Source of the DNA: a virus
IMG/VR virus record: IMGVR_UViG_3300026551_000004
Coordinates: 1 to 50,821 of that record
Strand: one strand, 5' to 3'
Length of the DNA: 50,821 nt
In this document: positions 14,947 to 20,930 of the stretch, in pieces
Layout of the letters: each line of letters opens with the position of its first letter
Position numbering within the stretch: position 1 is the first letter of the stretch
Program-made: the position numbers and the translations under genes
Notes under the pieces: generated by a model
What the model was told of the DNA's origin: nothing
Databases searched by the model: none
What the model saw: only the letters and a program-made list of their open reading frames with translations

Positions 14947-15189
14947 ATGTCTATCTTTCGCACAACACACATATACAATTCCGATAAGATAGAAAAGTAT
15001 CATCCCTCCAAGGAAGAGGCGGTGACTTTCTTGACTATCAAAGCTTTCGAAGATTTTCTAGGACGCATACCTACCAAAGGAATGAACTTAGAAAAAAGAG
15101 CTGATACTGCAAGACAACTTCTTCCTGCTCTTTTAGACCGACTTGAAGAAATTGAGAAACACGTCGAGGAATATAAACCGGTAAAATAG
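14947..15189 (+). CDS. hypothetical helical protein
   Basis: 80 residues, GGAG eight bases before ATG 14947 (frame open from 14923). Helical, charged C-terminal part (LLPALLDRLEEIEKHVEEY). Stop is TAG, and the long non-coding structured stretch begins immediately afterwards. Not recognised. Confidence 0.65.
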   Translation: MSIFRTTHIYNSDKIEKYHPSKEEAVTFLTIKAFEDFLGRIPTKGMNLEKRADTARQLLPALLDRLEEIEKHVEEYKPVK

Positions 15190-16750
15190 TTTGTTACTTG
15201 CCACTAGTCGCATATATCACCGGGTGGTAATAAGCTCTAGTAAAGCTGACTAGAGTACCGAGTGCAACTCTGACCTACTGAAGTCCTTTTGTCCATGACT
15301 ACATGATGAGTGCGATACCGCGGGAATAGAAACAGTAGGAAACATTCCCGCCTTGGTAGTAAAACTTCATGTAAGATGCAACTCAGGAACGTGGGTGAGT
15401 GGTGGTAGAGTGGTGATCTACCCTAGTGAGGAGAGACCCAGCGTGTGCACGTAATGTACATCCATATAGGTGTGAAAGCAGACTGAGGCTTCTCAATCCA
15501 TTTAGCTGCAGGATACAAAAAGCAGCAAGACTGGCTACATCAGTACTTGTACTGGTTCGACTCCAGTCCTACTCGACTGACAGGTATCGAGAGTGTGGCG
15601 CAATATGGCAGACGCAACTGATGATGCCACCCGCAACGTCACCTGTGGAGGCTAAAAACGGAGACAATAGGACGTGTACCTCTATGTCCGGTGGCAGACG
15701 ATCAGCCGTCTGAACCACAACGGAGTCCATACCCTAGTGGTCAGACAACATAGAGCGACGTCATCCACGCCTCACGTGGAGTAGCTTTGAATAATCGTCT
15801 CATACGTAACAACCTGAGATGTGTCTCTCGGGCTAGTGTTCCTAGTATAGTATGGGACAAGTAGGATACACACCGCTCTTTGGACGGAGTGTAGGTTCCC
15901 AGATGGTTCGAAGCCATCATGGTGGTAGTGGGACCAGCTAATCCCTCAACGGGAACGCGAAATACCAAATGGTAAAGGAACCGAGGCCAGTCCTAAACGT
16001 CTTCTCTCAGAGTCCCTGGGAAATAAACCGACGTGTAAGCAAATCACATTGACAGAAACGAGACAGTCTTGTGTACCAGGCCACCGCTGAAATAGTGCGG
16101 ACTGGAATAGACAGCAGCAGATTACTGCTTCCTCTATTGTAAGCAAGATACCTCTCAAGGATGTATGCAGGGTGCAACCTGTAGATGCGGACTACCAACC
16201 CGCGTGTGGTAAGGCGAATACTGTTGAAGAGGTGAGGAAGAGTGTGATCCGAAAATAATGGGTTTCTTAGGTGTTACAGCAACGAGCAGAGCGAGTCTGC
16301 TGTTGCTAGACTGTTGAGGCTCCATTAGCTTCTCTGGTCGTCTTCTTTCCCTTTTGAAGGCAGAGGAAGCCGTTAACGATCACCGATGAACAATACCCAC
16401 TCCAAGCAGCAGCTGCTATAGTGCGCAAACTCACATTGACCGTCTTGTCTGGGATGCTAGACAGAATGGTGACGAGCAGTAGAATGTGTAGTCTTAAGTC
16501 CCAGCCGCAAGTTCCCGACTTCTCACACAGTCGCAGACATAAAGCCGCCGGATGCAAGACAACTGAGTACTCGGCCTGACTCGGGCAGGAAAGGTATTCT
16601 ACATAAGTCTCTTGTGAGGTACTCAAGTTCTACTTACCCAGTTCCGGCAGTCAACCGTAAGCTGGACCATCGTAGAGATTGGAGGTGTTGGATGAGGCAT
16701 AAGTATATTACTCCACCTATCCGCCCCCCTTAAGTTCACCAGTATGCCGA
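15190..16750 (+). ncRNA. candidate giant structured non-coding RNA (~1.5 kb)
   Basis: No credible gene in either strand. Composition is less AT-rich than the flanks. Perfect local stems include CTCTAGT/ACTAGAG (15235-15255), GAGT-GCA-ACTC (15260-15270) and GCGGGAAT/ATTCCCGC extended by TACC/GGTA (15316-15358). Others are a 14-bp bulged hairpin (15687-15724), TCCACG/CGTGGA (15764-15780), GGTTCCCA/TGGGACC (15894-15935) and a 12-bp hairpin with one bulged G (16278-16307). Two hairpins are perfect tRNA T-arms: ACTGG-TTCGACT-CCAGT (15551-15567) and GATGG-TTCGAAG-CCATC (15902-15918). The ends can pair: GGTGGTAATA (15223-15232) with TATTA-CT-CCACC (16706-16717). Size and phage setting recall GOLLD and ROOL RNAs, but I cannot assign a family. 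Confidence 0.65.
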
Positions 16751-16765
16751 GAAGAGGAGGTTAAC

Positions 16766-17038
16766 ATGTTCGGCTATCCAATTTATCAACAGTCACAACC
16801 ACAGAAATCAATTAAAGAACAGATAGATGAATTAGAACTTCTATCTGAATTTCTGAAGAAGAAATATGAAAAGAAAGATGATAAAGGATCACCTAAGTTG
16901 AAAGATAAGAAGTTCTCCATATGGGAGGGAGGTTTAATTCTCTGGGTATTTAGCTTTACTTGTGCTGTTCCTATAGTTGGACTTCAACTGAGCAGTATCT
17001 ACAATCTATTTCAAACTATGAATAGGATGTTTAAATGA
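16766..17038 (+). CDS. small membrane protein with coiled coil
   Basis: 90 residues, GAGGAGG before ATG 16766. An N-terminal charged helix (KEQIDELELLSEFLKKKYEKK) is followed by one transmembrane segment around residues 53-75 (GGLILWVFSFTCAVPIVGL) and a short tail. Its stop overlaps the MazG-like ATG (ATGA at 17035). First gene after the structured RNA. Function unknown. Confidence 0.65.
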   Translation: MFGYPIYQQSQPQKSIKEQIDELELLSEFLKKKYEKKDDKGSPKLKDKKFSIWEGGLILWVFSFTCAVPIVGLQLSSIYNLFQTMNRMFK

Positions 17039-17286
17039 AAAGACCAGAATTAAGACCCCATCATTTTGATGGGAAAGTTTCCAAAGTAGTTGAAGAATGC
17101 GGAGAAGTATTGCAGGAAATAGGTAAACTTCAGAGACACGGAGCCTTTGCAACTGATCCATCTGACTCAACTAAACACTATGATAACATTTCTCCCTTGA
17201 AAGCAGAGCTTCTTGATTTGCAAGATGCAATAGAACAATTACTTATTGAGCGAATATTTGAAATCAATACACACACTAGTACCTGA
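17035..17286 (+). CDS. MazG-like nucleotide pyrophosphohydrolase
   Basis: 83 residues with the all-alpha NTP-PPase metal-binding pattern: VVEECGEVLQEIGK (EExxE) near residue 20 and ELLDLQDAIEQL (ExxD) near residue 62. The family hydrolyses dNTPs or alarmones to monophosphates; in phages it is thought to adjust nucleotide pools. Short for the family but both motif halves are present. It overlaps the exonuclease gene by about 40 bases. Confidence 0.75.
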   Translation: MKRPELRPHHFDGKVSKVVEECGEVLQEIGKLQRHGAFATDPSDSTKHYDNISPLKAELLDLQDAIEQLLIERIFEINTHTST

Positions 17287-18124
17287 CGTTTACGAACTCT
17301 TACAAACGAAGGGATGGTACAATGAAACTCTACTTTCCTACTTCAGCGCTCAACTCAATACGAGCCTTAAAGCGCAATGGTCAGATAGTGACGGTACACA
17401 TCGCGGACTTAGATTATCTCGAATGGGAGATCAGTGTCCGAGAGCTTTATGGTACAGCATCCACCAGCCAGAACTGGCCGAACCTCTCCCATCTTGGGCT
17501 AATTTTAAATACACGTACGGACACATAATAGAGGCTTTGGCTCTAACCTTAGCTAAGGCCGCAGGCCATCGAGTTGAGGGAGAGCAGGATGAGTTGGTCG
17601 TCGATGGGATTAAAGGTCATCGCGACGCTGTTATTGACGGCTGTCTCGTGGACGTTAAATCTGCTACAAGTTTTAAAGTGGCAGAGAGCAGAAGGGGATC
17701 TTTGGAGAAGAACGATAATTTTGGCTACCTCGATCAGCTTGATGGTTATGTACTTGGATCTGCTAATGATCCTTTGGTTACTGTAAAGGACAAAGGATAT
17801 CTCTGGTTCATCGATAAAACCTTGGGGCACATGCATGTCTACGAACACACCGCGAGACCCGAACGGATACTTCATCGAGTTAACGAATATAAAATCGTTG
17901 TTGAGCGAAGCTCAGAGCCTGCTTGTACGTGCGGAACAAGACCAAGAGGAACATCCGGAAACATCGAACTCGATGTTAGAGCAAGCTATTCACCGTTTAA
18001 ACACAGCTGTTTCCCGCACCTTAGGACTTTCCTCTACTCTGATGGGCCGGTTTATCTTTCTAGAGTTTCAAAGACTCCTGATGTCCCAGAAATTAACAGA
18101 CAAGGAAGAATAGTTTATCACTAA
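17246..18124 (+). CDS. Cas4/RecB-like PD-(D/E)XK exonuclease
   Basis: 292 residues from TTG 17246; the true start is uncertain because no ATG, GTG or good binding site exists in the frame near there. The N-terminal QCPRALWY is the conserved Cys motif of Cas4/AddB-type nucleases. The core is GHRDAVIDGCLVDVKSAT, with Asp and VDVK as catalytic residues, and the C-terminal part has ACTCG and GNIELDVRASYSPFKHSC. In related phage exonucleases the last segment usually carries a CxxC pair before the final Cys; here those positions are Ala and Ser, so the iron-sulphur cluster may be absent. Probable role: degrading host DNA or processing replication ends. Confidence 0.8.
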   Translation: MSEYLKSIHTLVPDVYELLQTKGWYNETLLSYFSAQLNTSLKAQWSDSDGTHRGLRLSRMGDQCPRALWYSIHQPELAEPLPSWANFKYTYGHIIEALALTLAKAAGHRVEGEQDELVVDGIKGHRDAVIDGCLVDVKSATSFKVAESRRGSLEKNDNFGYLDQLDGYVLGSANDPLVTVKDKGYLWFIDKTLGHMHVYEHTARPERILHRVNEYKIVVERSSEPACTCGTRPRGTSGNIELDVRASYSPFKHSCFPHLRTFLYSDGPVYLSRVSKTPDVPEINRQGRIVYH

Positions 18125-18470
18125 GACTAGGAATAAGTTCGAGGAAAGAACTCGAAGACAGTTAATTCGTGCCAAGATGGGGTATGGATATGAAACAGAA
18201 AAGATATCTTATACGATCTATGGCACTTACACCCCTGATTTTATTATCAATGACAATTGGTTTCTTGAGTGCAAAGGTTATTTCAGACGAGAAGATAAAC
18301 GGAAGCTTGCTGCAGTTAAACACTGCAATCCGTCTCTTGATATCCGGATCTTGTTTTATTCCTATAACGCCAGAGATGTTGAATGGGCAGTCAAGAACGG
18401 CTTCCCATACGCAATAGAAACCATACCGACGGAGTGGTTAACATGCAAACAATCTACACAATCGGCTTAG
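18081..18470 (+). CDS. endonuclease I-like Holliday junction resolvase with in-frame TAG
   Basis: Matches T7 endonuclease I: RNKFEERTRRQL carries the first catalytic Glu, TYTPDF the catalytic Asp, FLECKGYF the Glu-x-Lys pair, then REDKRKLAAV and LDIRILFYS, ending IPTEWL. It resolves branched DNA. The first ATG that includes the catalytic Glu is 18081, but codon 11 is TAG (18111-18113), between TDKEE and FITKTRN. Otherwise the next ATG, 18177, would remove the FEER motif. So the gene needs amber readthrough or a non-AUG start such as ATC 18117, which has AAGGAAG eight bases upstream. It also ends at TAG (18468), then TAG and TAA shortly after. Overlaps the exonuclease by 44 bases. Confidence 0.8.
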
Positions 18471-18565
18471 GTCTAGAACTCTTAACTGGAATAGGTTTTG
18501 CAGCTATTCTATCTTTCTGCATAGGAGTTGCTTTGTTGCATGACTTCGGACCAAGAGGGGATTAA
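18443..18565 (+). CDS. small membrane protein
   Basis: 40 residues, CGGAG before ATG 18443, overlapping the end of the resolvase in another frame. Nearly all hydrophobic (LELLTGIGFAAILSFCIGVA) with a short charged tail GPRGD: one transmembrane helix. Function unknown. Confidence 0.55.
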   Translation: MQTIYTIGLGLELLTGIGFAAILSFCIGVALLHDFGPRGD

Positions 18566-18566
18566 A

Positions 18567-18794
18567 ATGAAACCATATAAGGGTGAGATACACAATTGGC
18601 GTAGGATACACAGTACATTTCTTAAAGAAGGTTTAGGTTTTAAAATAGGTGGGACACCTGTAGGTCATCCTAATTTTCATGTTTGGATACTTACATCTGA
18701 AGTAGTTTCTTTTGGAAAAGATTGTATAACAGGAAAGTTGAAGATCATAACTCTTAATTCTGAATATTATTTAATAGGAGACGAATTGTGTTAA
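18567..18794 (+). CDS. hypothetical protein
   Basis: 75 residues, GAGGGG upstream of ATG 18567. Small beta-rich protein by appearance (NFHVWILTSEVVSFG, KLKIITLNSEYYLIG). Not recognised. The last codons overlap the GTG start at 18788. Confidence 0.6.
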   Translation: MKPYKGEIHNWRRIHSTFLKEGLGFKIGGTPVGHPNFHVWILTSEVVSFGKDCITGKLKIITLNSEYYLIGDELC

Positions 18795-18901
18795 AATTCT
18801 CAGTAGGTTTCTTTCTAGGAGTAACTGCTTGTTCTATTTATTGGATTAGTATGTCTAAGTGTATAGGGAGAGCTTGTGTGCTTTGGTACTCATTACCGTA
18901 G
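18788..18901 (+). CDS. small membrane protein (GTG start)
   Basis: 37 residues from GTG 18788: one hydrophobic segment (FSVGFFLGVTACSIYWI) followed by a Cys-containing tail. AATAGGAG upstream serves the GTG. Stop TAG at 18899-18901, with TAA two codons on. It overlaps the next ORF. Confidence 0.45.
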   Translation: MLKFSVGFFLGVTACSIYWISMSKCIGRACVLWYSLP

Positions 18902-19038
18902 ACGAAGTAAATAAAATACTCCAGACCTATACTTTAGAAGAAATTCTAGAATGTAATGAATATACTGAAGAAGAATTAGTATTATTGTTAATAAATGAAA
19001 TGGGATTTAATGTTCCTAAGCCGGAGCCATTACAATGA
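18883..19038 (+). CDS. small acidic protein (TTG start)
   Basis: 51 residues from TTG 18883 (an alternative TTG is 18874); GGGAG lies at 18866-18870. The core TLEEILECNEYTEEELVLLL is typical of small phage acidic helical proteins. No ATG exists in the frame before position about 36 of the protein. It overlaps the next ATG at 19035 (ATGA). Confidence 0.55.
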   Translation: MVLITVDEVNKILQTYTLEEILECNEYTEEELVLLLINEMGFNVPKPEPLQ

Positions 19039-19190
19039 AATCAGACGCATTAATACTTGCTGAAGGTATACTTGAATACTTCTCAGACAAAGCTGATGGA
19101 CATTTTGTGTACCGTTGGGAACAAGATCGTTTAACCCATTATGCTTTTAAAGTTAAACAACAAGAAGAAATGCGTGAGTGGAACCTATGA
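19035..19190 (+). CDS. small hypothetical protein
   Basis: 51 residues, translationally coupled to its neighbours at both ends (ATGA overlaps at 19035 and 19187). Helical, charged and aromatic (LAEGILEYFSDKADGHFVYR). Not recognised. Confidence 0.6.
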   Translation: MKSDALILAEGILEYFSDKADGHFVYRWEQDRLTHYAFKVKQQEEMREWNL

Positions 19191-19342
19191 AACATTTACA
19201 TCCATTACCTAAGAATTGTTTCTGGCCTCCTTGTCTTGAAGTATATGATCTTTGGATTAAAGAAGGTTGTACCAGATCCGAAGCTTTAAGATTATATTAC
19301 TTTGGCACTAAGGAATTAAAAGATGAAACATCCGCAAGATAA
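19187..19342 (+). CDS. small hypothetical protein
   Basis: 51 residues, coupled by ATGA to the previous gene. Contains FWPPCLEVYDLWIKEGCTR followed by SEALRLYYFG, which looks like a short helix-turn-helix-like or structural motif but is too small to assign. The third consecutive 51-residue ORF in this string. Confidence 0.55.
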   Translation: MKHLHPLPKNCFWPPCLEVYDLWIKEGCTRSEALRLYYFGTKELKDETSAR

Positions 19343-19445
19343 AGCACAACGATTGTATATAAATGAAAAGAAGAAACGAAAGAAGAAAGATAAAAGGGAA
19401 GTCAATGATAATGGAGAAGACGATAGCTCGACAGAACATCGTTGA
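19323..19445 (+). CDS. small highly charged protein
   Basis: 40 residues with a Lys/Arg block (KKKRKKKDKR) followed by an acidic tail (NDNGEDDSSTE). AAGGAA upstream of ATG 19323. It overlaps both neighbours. Possibly nucleic-acid binding by charge alone. Confidence 0.45.
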   Translation: MKHPQDKAQRLYINEKKKRKKKDKREVNDNGEDDSSTEHR

Positions 19446-19584
19446 CGCTGTAACTACAATGCTATATGCATTGTCTATTGTTGACGATGATAAAAAGATC
19501 ACTAACATTCAGTTCTCTGATTTGTTTGGTGTTTCTACCAAAGAATTTTGTAAACTTAAGATATTTATAGAGGAGGAGGTGTAA
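19405..19584 (+). CDS. small hypothetical protein
   Basis: 59 residues, AGGGAA just upstream of ATG 19405 (19411 also possible). Helical N-terminal half (RQNIVDAVTTMLYALSIV) then FSDLFGVSTKEFCKLK. Its last codons contain AGGAGGTG, the binding site for the ATA-started HNH-like gene. Confidence 0.55.
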   Translation: MIMEKTIARQNIVDAVTTMLYALSIVDDDKKITNIQFSDLFGVSTKEFCKLKIFIEEEV

Positions 19585-19588
19585 TACT

Positions 19589-19822
19589 ATAGTCCATAAT
19601 TACGCAAAGGAAAACAAGTGGGAAGACTCTAGTGCTCAAGTTAAGCGCAGAGAGGCGCGCAATAAAGCCCGTCTAAGCGCAAAGCGTCTGGGGAAAGTCC
19701 ACAAAGGAGATATGAAGGAGTTAGATCATGTTGGATACCACCGCACTGGTTCACTCGATCGCGTCCCCACCCGCGTTGTCTCACGACACGCCAACCGCAT
19801 CAGACAACCTCCACGTCATTAA
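19589..19822 (+). CDS. HNH-like small protein (ATA start)
   Basis: 77 residues resembling the short phage HNH/DNA-binding family: a basic N-terminal helix (VKRREARNKARLSAKRLG), then KGDMKELDHVGYHRTGSLDR and a closing SRHANRIRQPPR. The Asp-His pair of an HNH site is present, but the distal Asn/His part is divergent, so nuclease activity is uncertain. There is no ATG, GTG or TTG between the upstream in-frame stop (19568) and the conserved region; ATA 19589 stands eight bases after AGGAGGT and is the evident start. Confidence 0.6.
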   Translation: MVHNYAKENKWEDSSAQVKRREARNKARLSAKRLGKVHKGDMKELDHVGYHRTGSLDRVPTRVVSRHANRIRQPPRH

Positions 19823-20000
19823 TCACTTCACAGAAGATGGCGTGGGTTATCTAGAAACAGCATCAGATATTGAGAACTTCAATAGTGCTGATGCTACTCG
19901 GTCATTCTTCCAAGACTCGGAAGATTTGACGGATGAAGATGATGATCTTGTAGAAGCAAGAGAACGTTATTTCGATGGAGAAGACGATACGGTTGATTAA
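19728..20000 (+). CDS. acidic hypothetical protein overlapping the HNH-like gene
   Basis: 90 residues, GGAG before ATG 19728. The first 31 residues are encoded over the HNH-like gene in another frame and look unstructured; the remainder is acidic (SEDLTDEDDDLVEARERYF). An acidic protein with a good binding site is likely real, but the 95-base overlap is long. The tRNA-like RNA begins nine bases after its stop. Confidence 0.55.
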   Translation: MLDTTALVHSIASPPALSHDTPTASDNLHVINHFTEDGVGYLETASDIENFNSADATRSFFQDSEDLTDEDDDLVEARERYFDGEDDTVD

Positions 20001-20008
20001 CTGAGTAG

Positions 20009-20130
20009 ACAGGACCTGTAGCTCAAGCAATAGAGTCCCACCTGTATGAGCCGGCGTGATCCGGTAGGAAACTGTGGGAGGTCCGGGGGATACGGTGAGA
20101 TCCCGTAATAAGATGCCCGGCAGGTCCTGT
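20009..20130 (+). ncRNA. tRNA-like structured RNA with expanded arms
   Basis: ACAGGACCTG (20009-20018) pairs perfectly with CAGGTCCTGT (20121-20130). Counting from 20012, the 5' half is tRNA-like: acceptor GGACCTG, linker TA, D-stem GCTC/GAGT around an 8-base loop, and then a single C. The next stem, CCCAC/GTGGG (20037-20041 with 20074-20078), encloses 32 bases with a hairpin GCCGG/CCGGT instead of a 7-base anticodon loop. The last stem, CCGGG/CCCGG (20083-20087 with 20116-20120), encloses 28 bases with TACGG-TGAGATC-CCGTA. No CCA is encoded. It is not a standard tRNA. Confidence 0.6.
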
Positions 20131-20147
20131 TTATTAAAGGAGAATAT

Positions 20148-20738
20148 ATGAACAGACAAAAGAAAGAACAGAGTAAGAGAATGAAAGACAATTGTGTAAC
20201 AACTAAGACAATTACAACTAGTAATGAGATAGGTTCAATTAGTACTACGTTTACACCTACATTATATAATATGTTATTCCCTTTTCGGCCTGGGGATTTA
20301 ATACCTACACAGGCTAAACCAGTACAGGAGAAGAACATGTATTTCAGTGAAGATACCCAGGACTATCAGGCACGCAATCGTCTCTATTGCCGTGCAGCAG
20401 ATGCCATTCGCGCTCATGAGATCCATCTTCGTGATGTGTATCATCTGAACGATACTGATACGAGCAAGTGGTCGCAGGAGGATGCTGTCCAGGCAATTAA
20501 GGACGGTAAGTTTACCTTCCGTCGACCGGATGAGGCGAAAAAGCCTGGTACTTTCATCTACTGTGGTCTCGATATTCGTTACCGTGATCCGGAGAAGCCG
20601 GCTGATGAAGTTGGTTTTAAGACCGCCCGTGAGAAGCTTTCCGAGGCTTTCGAGACGGTGGTCGATCATATCTCCGTCACCGATCCGAAGGATGCTCTGA
20701 AGAAGGTTGACTCCTTCCGTGAGCATAAGTTCCACTAA
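20148..20738 (+). CDS. hypothetical protein with possible internal start
   Basis: 196 residues from ATG 20148 (AAAGGAG upstream). A second site, CAGGAG seven bases before in-frame ATG 20338, would give a 133-residue form. The first 63 residues are Thr/Lys/Ser-rich and low complexity; the rest is a compact, charged domain (DYQARNRLYCRAADAIRAHE, AREKLSEAFETVVDHIS) and its DNA is noticeably less AT-rich. Not recognised. Followed at once by a structured 3' region and terminator. Confidence 0.7.
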   Translation: MNRQKKEQSKRMKDNCVTTKTITTSNEIGSISTTFTPTLYNMLFPFRPGDLIPTQAKPVQEKNMYFSEDTQDYQARNRLYCRAADAIRAHEIHLRDVYHLNDTDTSKWSQEDAVQAIKDGKFTFRRPDEAKKPGTFIYCGLDIRYRDPEKPADEVGFKTAREKLSEAFETVVDHISVTDPKDALKKVDSFREHKFH

Positions 20739-20847
20739 TCCACGTGGGAACTAAGAGAGTGGATCATCAGAGGTCGGGTCAGTATACCGAAGCAAAAAGC
20801 GGGCTCTGATGTAAGAAACTACAAGTGCCTCGCAAGCACAAATGACT
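20738..20847 (+). ncRNA. structured 3' region or small RNA
   Basis: ATCCAC (20738-20743)/GTGGAT (20759-20764), abutting CATCAGAG (20765-20772)/CTCTGATG (20804-20811), which encloses TCGG/CCGA, then a GTGC/GCAC hairpin, and directly a rho-independent terminator. The three helices stack without gaps, as in a trans-acting small RNA or stable 3' end. Confidence 0.5.
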
Positions 20848-20882
20848 AAACCCCGGCACCGAAAGGTGACCGGGGTTTTTTA
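20848..20882 (+). terminator. rho-independent terminator at the convergence point
   Basis: AAACCCCGG (20848-20856) pairs with CCGGGGTTT, with an inner CACC-GAAA-GGTG hairpin and a T run to about 20881. It ends + strand transcription. The - strand late operon stops at 20931 just beyond it, and in that direction only three Ts follow the stem, so bidirectional action would be weak. Confidence 0.9.
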
Positions 20883-20930
20883 GTGTCTAACGTGTCGTTT
20901 ACTGCATAAACGCACAAATTCTAGATTAAG

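Noticed and set aside
15426-15713. 95-codon open frame within the gene-free stretch
   Set aside because: Arg/Cys/Ser-rich nonsense-like sequence without a ribosome binding site, crossing several perfect stem-loops; the stems explain the DNA better.
16306-16626. 106-codon minus-strand frame within the gene-free stretch
   Set aside because: No supporting start site or motif, isolated on the wrong strand, and covers structured RNA.
15190-16750. rRNA, tmRNA, RNase P RNA or a self-splicing intron
   Set aside because: None of the familiar conserved sequences of these RNAs is recognisable, there is no CCA-bearing acceptor end, and no interrupted gene flanks the region.
17835-18113. 92-codon frame ending at the TAG before the resolvase
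   Set aside because: Most of it is the shadow of the exonuclease gene, whose C-terminal sequence is clearly family-like; only the last ten codons are relevant to the resolvase start.
20009-20130. Ordinary tRNA gene
   Set aside because: The 5' half fits, but there is no 7-base anticodon loop and no standard TTCRA T-loop.
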